Shown: positions 1 through 6,864 of the stretch, piece after piece
How the letters are laid out: each line of letters opens with the position of its first letter
Numbering within the stretch: position 1 is the first letter of the stretch
From: JANWHF01 sp036276235
GTDB taxonomy: Bacteria; Planctomycetota; Phycisphaerae; Tepidisphaerales; Tepidisphaeraceae
Direction: 5' to 3'
Assembly (NCBI GenBank): GCA_036276235.1
Contig: DATBDZ010000298.1
Coordinates: 1-10,568, forward strand
DNA: 10,568 bases
Made by a program: the position numbers and the translations under genes
Notes under the pieces: model-generated
What the model saw: the letters and a program-made list of their open reading frames with translations, nothing else
The model's database searches: none
What the model was told of the DNA's origin: nothing

Positions 1-19
1 CGGGGTACCTCAGCATGAC
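1..19. repeat. Partial copy of intergenic palindromic repeat (family A)
   Basis: The first 19 bases match 18 of 19 bases of the right arm of the long hairpin repeat at 5978-5996, including the run GTACCTCAGCATGAC. The window therefore seems to open inside a second copy whose other arm lies off the left edge. This is seen directly; that the element is a genome-wide family is inference from two copies. Confidence 0.7.
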
Positions 20-51
20 GATTCCCTTGACTTCTGGATCAGGCGCAGGTT

Positions 52-112
52 TGTAGGGTGGGTGTACTCGCCCACCATGGGCGACGTGGTGGGCGGGTAC
101 ACCCACCCTACA
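52..112. repeat. Inverted repeat with 26-base arms (family B, REP-like pair)
   Basis: Arms 52-77 and 87-112 are reverse complements with one mismatch, around a 9-base spacer (78-86). Each arm can also fold alone, because GGTGGG and CCCACC flank an 8-base centre, so the element looks like two small hairpins in inverted orientation, as in REP or BIME elements. The right arm overlaps the kinase stop codon (TAG read from 110 to 108). No T-run follows, so it is not a classical intrinsic terminator, although the hairpin could still stop transcription or protect the mRNA 3' end. Confidence 0.85.
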
Positions 113-2171
113 ATTCCGCCTGAGTTCCGGAGGAGGGGACAAGGGCCTGTTCGGATATAAGCGTTTGCGAGATCGCCTGCTCAAGCTGACTCATGTCGAT
201 CGGCTTGACGAGATGGGCGGCGAATCCCGCCTTGAGGCTTCGATCGCGATCTTCATCGGTGGCAAAACCGCTGACGGCGATGCCGATGATCGGGCCCTGC
301 TCCTTCAGTGTACCCAGCAAGTCCCAACCCGTGCTGTCAGGGAGGCCGATGTCGCAGATGAGCAGGTCAAACGGTTTCCCTTGAGCGGCGGCGAGCGCTT
401 CGCCTGCCGAGGTGACCGCTTTCACCAGATGCCCGCGCGTGCGCAGCAGGCGCTCCATCGCCCGCAAGGTTTGGACATTATCCTCTACCAGCAGAATGCG
501 CCGCGGCGAGCCGTTGCCGCAGGGCTCTCCCGGCTGGCTGGCGGCGGTTCCATTTGTCGCGCCGGGCAGCCGCACGGTGAACTTCGCTCCGCGGTTCGTT
601 CCCTCGCTGGCGGCAGAAAGTGATCCGCCATGCAGCTCGACCAAGGCTCGCGCGATTTTGAGCCCCAGTCCCAAGCCGCCATAGGCTCGCGTCATGGAGA
701 GATCGCCCGGCTCGAAGGCGCCGAAGAGCCGATCCATTGCCTCAGCGCGAATGCCGACGCCGTCGTCGATCAATTCGATTCCAATGCACCGATCCGCATC
801 ATCAAATGTCCGCAGGCTCACCTGCCCCTCGGCGGGCGTGAATTTCAGGGCGTTATCAAGCAGATAACCGAGCACTTGCGCGAAGCGCACCGGGTCGGCA
901 CAGATATGCGAGCGCGACGCCTGATAATCGCCGCTCAATCGGACCTGCTTGTGCGCGAAGCGCGGCAAGAATGTGTTGACGGTACTTCGAGCGACCTGAT
1001 TCACATCAATCCACAGTGGCCGCAGGGTAACCGCCCCCTGCCCGAGGCTCACGATATCCAGCAGATCGCCGATGAGCTTCGATTCGATTTGGATCTGATC
1101 GCAGATGGTTTGCAGATCGTCGATGACATCGGTTGGCAGCCCGCGATTTTTGCTCAGCGCCGTCGCCAGCAGCATGATGGGAGTGAGCGGCGTGCGCAGC
1201 TCATGGCTGACGACTGCCAGGAATTGATCTCGCGCGAGGATGGCGTTTTCAGCGCGCTGCCGCGCCGATTGCTCGCGGGTCAGCAGGTCATCGCGGACAG
1301 TTTCCAGCCGCAGGCGCTCGGCCTCCGAGCGATCAAGCAGCGTCGCGTTATACCAAACGACGGCGACCAGGATGATGATCGTGGAAAGCACGAGCAGGGC
1401 CAGGCCAAATTCAGTGCCGTACAGGCCGGCCTGCTGCCCTTTGAGCCGCACCCAGCCCACAAGAAGTGGAACGATGACGACTGCGGGCAGCATCCCGCGC
1501 GTCATGTGTCCGCCGATGGAATCGCTGGTCAGCAGGCGATGCACGCATCGCCGCGGCCGCGCCGTGAGCTGGCCAACACATAGCAGCGCAAGCCCCGCGG
1601 CGGTGTGCAGCGCCATCGAGCTGAAGATCTTGACGCGATAAAGCTCCCGAACGCCGTACGCGTAGCTGGTGAGCACGAGGACCGCCATCGCAAGGGTAAA
1701 GAGCGTCAGCGCCTGGCTCGTGCGCCGCATGTGGTCCAGCAATAGAATTGCTGTGGCGATGGAGAAGACGCAGACCCCTGTGGCCACGGACATGCGCCCC
1801 GGATAAGCGGAGAGAAGCGACACCGGCTGCAAGCCCAGAGCCTCATCAATGTGCAGGTCGATATTGAAAATGTACTGCGTGAGGGTGAGCACCGCGATGA
1901 TGGCGGCGAATGCAGCGAGCGTTTCGCCGACCTGATGCGTCAAGCGGCGCGCCGGCGGGCGCATCTTCAGCCACAGCGCGACGCCGCACAAAAACAGCGT
2001 CGCCGCCGTATTCATCTTCATCGTCGCCAGATTGGGCGAAAGGCTTTTGAGCTGTGGAATATTCAGCGCCCACCCGACGAGGACGGCGGCGCCGATCGCC
2101 GCTACCGCCAGCGCCGCGGCTTTCGCGGTGGCTTCCATCCGACGCACCAGCGTGGGATTGATTCCGCTCAC
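108..2171 (-). CDS. Hybrid sensor histidine kinase with C-terminal receiver domain
   Basis: This inner-membrane kinase of 687 residues should autophosphorylate on His and pass the phosphate to its own receiver domain. About eight hydrophobic segments fill residues 15-276, followed by a charged linker. The HisKA H-box is FLAVVSHELRTP with His323. The HATPase has an N-box (LLDNALKF, Asn440), a G1 box DDGVGI (469-474) and a G2 box GGLGLGL (498-504). The receiver spans about 557-670, with acidic pair Glu563/Asp564, phospho-acceptor Asp607, Ser634 and Lys656. No PAS domain or output domain is visible, and no partner regulator is adjacent. I chose the GTG at 2171 because GGAGG lies 6 bases upstream. 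The frame stays open to an ATG at 2432, but that extension would run into the divergent gene and adds non-conserved sequence. An ATG at 2138 is the other option. The ligand is unknown. Confidence 0.93.
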   Translation of the reverse strand: MSGINPTLVRRMEATAKAAALAVAAIGAAVLVGWALNIPQLKSLSPNLATMKMNTAATLFLCGVALWLKMRPPARRLTHQVGETLAAFAAIIAVLTLTQYIFNIDLHIDEALGLQPVSLLSAYPGRMSVATGVCVFSIATAILLLDHMRRTSQALTLFTLAMAVLVLTSYAYGVRELYRVKIFSSMALHTAAGLALLCVGQLTARPRRCVHRLLTSDSIGGHMTRGMLPAVVIVPLLVGWVRLKGQQAGLYGTEFGLALLVLSTIIILVAVVWYNATLLDRSEAERLRLETVRDDLLTREQSARQRAENAILARDQFLAVVSHELRTPLTPIMLLATALSKNRGLPTDVIDDLQTICDQIQIESKLIGDLLDIVSLGQGAVTLRPLWIDVNQVARSTVNTFLPRFAHKQVRLSGDYQASRSHICADPVRFAQVLGYLLDNALKFTPAEGQVSLRTFDDADRCIGIELIDDGVGIRAEAMDRLFGAFEPGDLSMTRAYGGLGLGLKIARALVELHGGSLSAASEGTNRGAKFTVRLPGATNGTAASQPGEPCGNGSPRRILLVEDNVQTLRAMERLLRTRGHLVKAVTSAGEALAAAQGKPFDLLICDIGLPDSTGWDLLGTLKEQGPIIGIAVSGFATDEDRDRSLKAGFAAHLVKPIDMSQLEQAISQTLISEQALVPSSGTQAEL

Positions 2172-2177
2172 GTCTCT

Positions 2178-2182
2178 CCTCC
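2178..2182 (-). promoter_or_regulatory. Shine-Dalgarno GGAGG of the histidine kinase
   Basis: On the minus strand GGAGG (2182 to 2178) is followed by a 6-base spacer and GTG at 2171. This near-ideal match decides the start codon and is one of only a few clear Shine-Dalgarno sites in the window. Confidence 0.7.
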
Positions 2183-2256
2183 CCCCTCCCGACACCGCCG
2201 GCGTCGTGGGGCAGAAGCTGAAGGCGGCTGTTTCCCGCCTCACCCGGTCGCAACCC

Positions 2257-2286
2257 TTGACGTAACCAAGGGCGGGTATGATAGAT
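2257..2286 (+). promoter_or_regulatory. Possible promoter of the TMTC-like TPR gene
   Basis: TTGACG at 2257-2262 is a good -35 box. TATGAT at 2277-2282 is a good -10 box but only 14 bases away. ATAGAT at 2281-2286 gives an 18-base spacer with a weaker -10. Either choice places the ATG at 2278 inside the -10 region, which would move the translation start to the ATG at 2317. The spacing problem keeps confidence low. Confidence 0.28.
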
Positions 2287-4236
2287 AAAACGTCAGCTGG
2301 GTTCCAGATTGCCTCTATGCTCAGATTGCCCTCCAAACAATCGAAGCCGCGCTTGCCGGCGCGCGATGCTGATCGCCGTGATGATCCGGTCATCGAGATC
2401 CTCGTGATGCTGCTGATCGCCGCGTCGGCCATCGCGGCGCTGTGGCCGGTTTGCTCGCATGGGTTTGTCAGCTATGACGACTTACAAAACGTTGCTCTGA
2501 ATCCCCGGATGAATCCGCCGACCTTGCATTCGCTGATGCGGTTCTGGACCGGGCCGTACATTTGGATGTACATCCCGCTCACCTACACCGTCTGGTTTGT
2601 GCTGGCGTGCATCTCGCAGACCGGCGGGCTTGATGAGACGGGCATTCGGATCAATGCATCGGCGTTTCATACGCTCAACCTGCTGCTGCATATCGTCGCC
2701 GCTATCGCGGTCTACCGACTCTTGCGCCGGCTCGTCAAGGCCCGTTGGCCGGCCGCGGCGGGCGCGATCCTCTTTGCGATCCACCCCATTCAAGTAGAGG
2801 CGGTTGCCTGGGTGACCGGGCTTAAGGATGTGCTGAGCGGGTCGCTGGCGCTAATCGCGCTGTGGCAGTATGTGGCGTTCGCTCAAGCCGCGAAGTCCGA
2901 GCTTCCGATGCAAAATGATATTGTGCGACCGCGCCGCAGCGCATGGTGGCATTATGGATTTGCTACGTTCGCGCTGCTGCTGGCATTTCTTTCCAAACCG
3001 TCGGTCGTCGTTGTGCCGCTGATGGCGATGGTGATTGATCTGCTCCTGATCCGCCGACCTTGGAAGCGAATCGTCTGGAATCTCCTGCCCTGGTTTGCCA
3101 TGGCCGCGCTCTTCGCACTCATCGCACGGCACGTGCAGAGCATCCGCCCCTCGACGGTCGCTCAAAGCCCGCCCTGGTCGCGGCCGCTTTTGGCGATGCA
3201 CGCGCTGGCATTTTATTTATCGAAAGTCGCATGGCCGCACCCGCTGCTGGCGCAATATCACCAGGCACCGCACATCATCATCGAGCACGGATGGCTCTAT
3301 TGGACGTGGATCTTTCCCGCGGCGATTGCCGCGATCGCGGTCGTCCTTTACAAGCGCCATCCGTGGGCACTGGCGGCGTTTGGGCTGTTCATCGTTGGGC
3401 CGCTTCCGGTTCTGGGACTCGTGCCGTTTCAGTTTGAGGAGATCGCGCTGGTCGCCGACAGGTATGCGTATCTGTCGATGGTCGGCGTCGCGCTCGCGCT
3501 GGCGGGTGCGCTCGCGCTGACTCGCCGCGCAATCTGGATTTTACCTTTGGCCGGATGCTTCGGCCTTCTCGGCGTGCTGGCATTCTTTCAGACTTCGACG
3601 ATGAGCAGCTCGCTGGCGTTGTACGAGCATGAGTTAAAATACAATGCCGACAGCGACGTCGCCTACGTGAACCTCGCCAACTTTTACCGCAATCGCGACC
3701 ACCCCGGAGACATGCAGCGGGCCGAGTGGTACGCCCGCCAGGAGATCGCCCGCTTCCCCCATCTGGGCGATGGCTATCTCGCCTTGGGCGATATTCTCGC
3801 TTATCAAGATCGGCCGAAGGAGGCCCTGCCCCTGCTGCGCAAGGGTCTCGAAATACAGAAAGGACCAGACGGTAAAGCAACCGGCAGCCTGAACGGCATG
3901 GGCAATCTCGCCGCCGTGCTGGCCAAGCTCGGCCAGTTCGACGAAGCGATAGGCGTTACACAGCAGATTCTGAGAATCTCCCCCGAGGACGGCAGAGCAC
4001 ATCTCAACCTGGGCGTAATGTACGTTAACCAAAATCGCTACGATGATGCGATAAACGAGTTTGCGGCCGCGATCGACTGCAACCCCCAGGACTTCGTTGC
4101 TCACACATTTCTGGCCAGGGTGCTGGCCCGCAAGAGCCTTCGCAGTCAGGCGCTGGAGCACTACTACGAAGCGCTCCGCCTGGCGCCAAACTACGGGCCG
4201 GCGCGAGAGGGATTGCGGGAGATTCAGGGGTATTGA
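2278..4236 (+). CDS. TMTC-like multi-spanning membrane protein with C-terminal TPRs
   Basis: This 652-residue protein has a GT-C-like membrane half and a TPR half, as in the TMTC / O-mannosyltransferase-like family. After a basic N-terminus, the first membrane segment is at 38-58. It is followed by the family motif FVSYDDLQNVALNP (63-76), with an Asp pair where GT-C enzymes carry catalytic acids. Further hallmarks are YIPLTY (98-103), HPIQVEAVAWVTGLKDVLSG (169-188), LSKP (238-241) and VADRYAYLSMVG (392-403). From about 445 to 650 there are four or five TPRs, for example 498-526, 538-570 and 573-604. Bacterial members are often assumed to glycosylate proteins or handle lipid-linked sugars, but substrate and activity are unproven. 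It is divergent from the kinase. The start is uncertain: ATG 2278 has only a weak GGGCGG upstream, and ATG 2317 (residue 14) is a serious alternative. Confidence 0.88.
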   Translation: MIDKTSAGFQIASMLRLPSKQSKPRLPARDADRRDDPVIEILVMLLIAASAIAALWPVCSHGFVSYDDLQNVALNPRMNPPTLHSLMRFWTGPYIWMYIPLTYTVWFVLACISQTGGLDETGIRINASAFHTLNLLLHIVAAIAVYRLLRRLVKARWPAAAGAILFAIHPIQVEAVAWVTGLKDVLSGSLALIALWQYVAFAQAAKSELPMQNDIVRPRRSAWWHYGFATFALLLAFLSKPSVVVVPLMAMVIDLLLIRRPWKRIVWNLLPWFAMAALFALIARHVQSIRPSTVAQSPPWSRPLLAMHALAFYLSKVAWPHPLLAQYHQAPHIIIEHGWLYWTWIFPAAIAAIAVVLYKRHPWALAAFGLFIVGPLPVLGLVPFQFEEIALVADRYAYLSMVGVALALAGALALTRRAIWILPLAGCFGLLGVLAFFQTSTMSSSLALYEHELKYNADSDVAYVNLANFYRNRDHPGDMQRAEWYARQEIARFPHLGDGYLALGDILAYQDRPKEALPLLRKGLEIQKGPDGKATGSLNGMGNLAAVLAKLGQFDEAIGVTQQILRISPEDGRAHLNLGVMYVNQNRYDDAINEFAAAIDCNPQDFVAHTFLARVLARKSLRSQALEHYYEALRLAPNYGPAREGLREIQGY

Positions 4237-4238
4237 GA

Positions 4239-5012
4239 TTACACCTGGCTCTGTCCCTCAATCACGCGTTTCCATCGGCGCGGGACGCCCTCGTATGCGG
4301 AGAGGTACGTTGCTTCCAACGGCACATTCACGTAGTGCCCTGGATCAAGAAACAGCGGCATCGGAATGAGAGCCGTCCCAATCGCGGTCGGCTCGACATA
4401 ACAGGTCACCGGGCCGGCGCTGACGTATGCCGCCAGCGTCAGCGGCTTCGCGGCTGGCAAGTCAAACTTTCCGCCCAGACGCTGCCAGATGGCGCCGTGC
4501 ATACCGGCCGGATCGGCCGGGCCGGGAGGTAGAATGTCGATTACCAGCAGGTGATAGCCTTCCTCAAGCGCGCCAACCGCTTTGTCCACAAATGTGTCGA
4601 GTGTCGACCGTTTTTCTTTATTTCCCGGCGATACGATTTCCAATAGAGCTACGATTCGATCACCCGTCGTGTGGCGGATGACCAGCCGTCTGCGACGTGC
4701 CGCCAGAAGCATCGCCTCGCTGATTGTATCCTTTACGGAGACCCGAGGCGGAGCCACTGCGACAGCAACTCCACCGTCTTCAGAATCTTGGCCCACCTCG
4801 TCCTCGCCCAGAGACACGCTTCCACCAACACCGGAAAGGTCCTGCAAGGTCAAAACATCGGGAATAACTTGATTGGCGACCTGCTCTGCGAGCGCGTAGT
4901 AGCCTTCGGGCAATAGGCCGCCATTCAGCGCGCGGCGAAGTTCCGCGATCCACGCCATGTGGAAATCGTGATACGTCCCGGCGGTCACGCGAGTCCAGTC
5001 ATGAATGGGCAT
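4239..5012 (-). CDS. DUF4058 family protein
   Basis: This 257-residue cytoplasmic protein has the DUF4058 signature. It starts MPIHDWTRVTAGTYHDFHMAW and continues with LNGGLLPEGYYALAEQ. The core strand is VALLEIVSPGNKEKRS (about residues 121-136), followed by the LVIDILPPG strand. The E-x-x-SPGNK arrangement resembles the E-x-K side of PD-(D/E)XK-like folds, but a nuclease role is only speculation; no biochemical function is established for the family. I chose the ATG at 5012 because family members begin MPIHDW. An ATG 27 bases upstream (5039) would lie upstream of the -10 box at 5024-5019. The gene ends 2 bases from the convergent TPR gene and is divergent from thiG, with which it shares a 77-base gap. 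Confidence 0.92.
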   Translation of the reverse strand: MPIHDWTRVTAGTYHDFHMAWIAELRRALNGGLLPEGYYALAEQVANQVIPDVLTLQDLSGVGGSVSLGEDEVGQDSEDGGVAVAVAPPRVSVKDTISEAMLLAARRRRLVIRHTTGDRIVALLEIVSPGNKEKRSTLDTFVDKAVGALEEGYHLLVIDILPPGPADPAGMHGAIWQRLGGKFDLPAAKPLTLAAYVSAGPVTCYVEPTAIGTALIPMPLFLDPGHYVNVPLEATYLSAYEGVPRRWKRVIEGQSQV

Positions 5013-5018
5013 CCCCCG

Positions 5019-5027
5019 ATTATAGCA
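5019..5027 (-). promoter_or_regulatory. Extended -10 promoter of the DUF4058 gene, predicted leaderless
   Basis: The minus strand reads TGCTATAAT from 5027 to 5019, a perfect consensus -10 with the TG extension. Six bases then separate it from the ATG at 5012, so transcription would begin at about the A of the start codon. No good -35 box is seen at 16-18 bases. The five G's just before the ATG touch it and are too close to act as a Shine-Dalgarno site. Confidence 0.55.
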
Positions 5028-5074
5028 GAAATCCTGCATCGCGGATCGGCAAGGTGTCGCGCCGCGAGCCGCGG

Positions 5075-5083
5075 TGATAGAAT
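5075..5083 (+). promoter_or_regulatory. Extended -10 promoter of thiG, predicted leaderless
   Basis: TGATAGAAT fits the extended -10 pattern TGnTANAAT. It ends 6 bases before the thiG ATG at 5090, the same geometry as the DUF4058 promoter on the opposite strand. No Shine-Dalgarno site and no convincing -35 box are present. The short gap leaves no room for a TPP riboswitch. Confidence 0.5.
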
Positions 5084-5089
5084 CATCCC

Positions 5090-5908
5090 ATGGACGTTTT
5101 TCGCATTAAAGACTTCGACGTGCGCAACCGCCTCTTCGTTGGCACCGGCAAATACGAGAACTACACGACCATGAGCGAGGCGCTGGATGCTTCTGGCTGT
5201 CAGGTGGTGACGGTCGCGGTGCGGCGTGAGCGACTGGTAGACAAGCAGGGGCGGAGCTTGCTGGAGTTTTTGGATCTTTCCAAATATGTGATCCTGCCGA
5301 ACACCGCCGGATGCTTCAGCGCCGATGACGCGATTCGCGTGGCGATGCTGGGCCGCGATCTTTTGGAGAAGCAGGGGAACAAGGGCGCGGGGTGGGTGAA
5401 GCTTGAGGTACTAGGCGATAAGAAGACGCTGCTGCCTGATCCGGTCGGCACGATCGAGGCGACGAAGGAATTGGTGAAGGAAGGATTCACCGTGCTGGCT
5501 TATACGAGCGACGACCCGCGATCGGCCGTCCGCATCAAGGAAGCCGGGGCGGCATCGGTCATGCCCGCCGGCTCGCCCATCGGCTCGGGCCAGGGCGTGC
5601 TCAATCCGCTCAACATTTCGCTCTGTCTCGAACTGCTCAAGGAAGGCGATCCACAATATCCTGTCATCGTCGATGCGGGCGTCGGCACCGCCAGCGATGT
5701 GACCATCGCGATGGAGCTGGGCGCCGATGGAGTCCTCCTCAACACCGGCATCGCGCACGCCAAAGATCCGGTGAAGATGGCGCAGGCAATGAAGCACGCG
5801 CTGGAAGCCGGACGGCTGGCGTATCAATCGGGCCGCATTCCCAAGAAACGCTACGCAACCGCGAGTTCCCCCTTCGAGGGTGTGATCAGCTATATTCCCG
5901 GAGAATAG
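5090..5908 (+). CDS. thiG: Thiazole synthase ThiG
   Basis: ThiG makes the thiazole phosphate moiety of thiamine in the cytoplasm from deoxyxylulose 5-phosphate, ThiS-thiocarboxylate and dehydroglycine. The 272-residue TIM-barrel protein is full length. It has RLFVGTGKY (14-22), QVVTVAVRRERL (38-49) and NTAGCFSADDAIR (71-83). The Schiff-base lysine is Lys104 in WVKLEVLGD. It also has MPAGSPIGSGQGVLNP (158-173) and DAGVGTASDVTIAMELGADG (195-214). The phosphate-site and C-terminal region GRIPKKRYATASSP (248-261) is intact. No thiS, thiF, thiH/thiO, thiE or thiC lies within the window, so the gene stands alone here rather than in a thiamine operon. A long hairpin repeat follows its stop. Confidence 0.97.
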   Translation: MDVFRIKDFDVRNRLFVGTGKYENYTTMSEALDASGCQVVTVAVRRERLVDKQGRSLLEFLDLSKYVILPNTAGCFSADDAIRVAMLGRDLLEKQGNKGAGWVKLEVLGDKKTLLPDPVGTIEATKELVKEGFTVLAYTSDDPRSAVRIKEAGAASVMPAGSPIGSGQGVLNPLNISLCLELLKEGDPQYPVIVDAGVGTASDVTIAMELGADGVLLNTGIAHAKDPVKMAQAMKHALEAGRLAYQSGRIPKKRYATASSPFEGVISYIPGE

Positions 5909-5921
5909 AAGACAGGGAGCC

Positions 5922-5996
5922 GTCATGCTGAGGTACTCGCAAGCTCTGGCCCGTTCGCGCAAGTCGGCCAGATGCTTCGGAGTACCTCAGCATGAC
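5922..5996. repeat. Long imperfect palindromic repeat (family A) between thiG and rsmG
   Basis: Left arm 5922-5951 and right arm 5966-5996 are reverse complements. The outer 17 bases (GTCATGCTGAGGTACTC) match perfectly; the inner part has two mismatches and one single-base bulge; the loop is 14 bases (5952-5965). A partial second copy opens the window at 1-19. The element starts 13 bases after the thiG stop. It has no T-tract or transposase gene, so it looks like a REP/MITE-type mobile palindrome that may double as an mRNA 3' structure. Confidence 0.85.
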
Positions 5997-6046
5997 AGCG
6001 TTCGAGAGCCAACGATTTTCCATTCAACTCCAACCCTTGATAGCTA

Positions 6047-6748
6047 ATGCCAGAATTGTGGAATAGTCTCGCCGCACGTGCCGATGTGGTTCTTGGCCCA
6101 GCCCAGCACGAGCAATTCTCGCGATATCTTGATCTGCTGTTCGCCGCCAATCAGACGATGAATCTGACGCGGATTGTCGATCGGCCAACCGCCGAGGTGC
6201 AACATATCGGCGATTCGCTGACGCTGCTGCCCTATCTTCCGGCGGGCGCCATCTCCATCGCCGACGTCGGAAGCGGCGGCGGCGTTCCCGGAATCCCGCT
6301 GGCAATCGCGCGGCCTGATGCGACCGTCTTACTTATCGAATCTACGAAAAAGAAAGCCGCCTTTTTGCGTCAAGCCGTCGCCGAGCTGAAGCTCGCTAAT
6401 GTGCAGATCAGCGATGATCGCGCCGAAGACGTCGGCCATTCCGCGCGCCGCGAGTCGTTTGATGTCGTCATCGCCCGCGCGGTGGCGACGCTGGATTGGC
6501 TCGCCGAATGGTGCCTGCCGCTTGTCAAACTCGGCGGGCACATGCTGGCGATGAAAGGTGCTCGCGCCGCCGAGGAATTGCCGCTTTCCCAGCGCGCGAT
6601 TCGGATGCTTGGCGGGTCTGACGCGGTGTCACACCCGGCGTCGCTTCCCGGCGCGGATTATCATGTCATCGTTCAAATAAAAAAAACGCGCAAATCGGAT
6701 CGCCAATTTCCCCGCCCTGCGTCGGTCGCCAAGGGACAACCTCTCTAA
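6047..6748 (+). CDS. rsmG: 16S rRNA (guanine(527)-N7)-methyltransferase RsmG
   Basis: RsmG (GidB) uses S-adenosylmethionine to methylate N7 of G527 in the 530 loop of 16S rRNA; in several bacteria its loss gives low-level streptomycin resistance. The 233-residue protein shows NLTRIVD (39-45), the HIGDSL motif (53-58), the SAM loop DVGSGGGVPGIPLA (73-86), LLIESTKKKAAFLR (95-108), ARAVA (143-147) and MKG (169-171). The conserved basic tail is FPRPASVAKGQPL (221-233). It is not next to mnmG here, unlike the common gidA-gidB pairing. No Shine-Dalgarno site or convincing promoter is visible directly before the ATG; the repeat at 5922-5996 lies 50 bases upstream. Confidence 0.96.
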   Translation: MPELWNSLAARADVVLGPAQHEQFSRYLDLLFAANQTMNLTRIVDRPTAEVQHIGDSLTLLPYLPAGAISIADVGSGGGVPGIPLAIARPDATVLLIESTKKKAAFLRQAVAELKLANVQISDDRAEDVGHSARRESFDVVIARAVATLDWLAEWCLPLVKLGGHMLAMKGARAAEELPLSQRAIRMLGGSDAVSHPASLPGADYHVIVQIKKTRKSDRQFPRPASVAKGQPL

Positions 6749-6815
6749 AATCATGGTCTTCGTAGCGGGCGCAGCCGCCTGCCCGGTATGCCTATTGCAA
6801 TCCTTCAACCGGTAA

Positions 6816-6834
6816 GTCCAACGCGGAGTTGGAC
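6816..6834. repeat. Short hairpin between rsmG and the DUF892 gene
   Basis: GTCCAAC (6816-6822) and GTTGGAC (6828-6834) form a perfect 7-base-pair stem with a 5-base loop. It sits 16 bases before the Shine-Dalgarno site of the next gene. Without a T-tract it is not a standard terminator. It could be the end signal of rsmG, a 5' leader structure of the DUF892 mRNA, or another small repeat. Confidence 0.45.
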
Positions 6835-6850
6835 CGTTTCCGTAATTTTG

Positions 6851-6856
6851 AAGGAG
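6851..6856 (+). promoter_or_regulatory. Shine-Dalgarno AAGGAG of the DUF892 gene
   Basis: AAGGAG is followed by an 8-base spacer and the ATG at 6865. It supports the start and points to efficient translation, in contrast to the upstream genes that lack such a site. Confidence 0.75.
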
Positions 6857-6864
6857 TATGAATC

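Noticed and set aside
52..112. Intrinsic terminator at the end of the kinase gene
   Set aside because: The palindrome is strong, but no T-tract follows on the transcribed strand, and the stop codon lies inside it. It is listed as a repeat instead.
630..1583. Long plus-strand open frame opposite the kinase
   Set aside because: It is antisense to conserved HisKA and HATPase codons. Its translation is low-complexity, rich in Arg, Gln and Asp, with no family resemblance, as expected of a frame shadow in GC-rich DNA.
2172..2432. Upstream extension of the kinase to an ATG at 2432
   Set aside because: It would overlap the first 155 bases of the divergent TMTC-like gene, adds unconserved residues, and ignores the GTG at 2171 with GGAGG at ideal spacing.
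5013..5089. TPP riboswitch upstream of thiG
   Set aside because: Only 77 bases separate the two start codons, the promoter sits next to the ATG, and I see no conserved TPP-box segments such as CTGAGA.
5909..6046. Small gene in the gap between thiG and rsmG
   Set aside because: The gap is filled mostly by the long palindrome, and no short frame with a start signal stands out.
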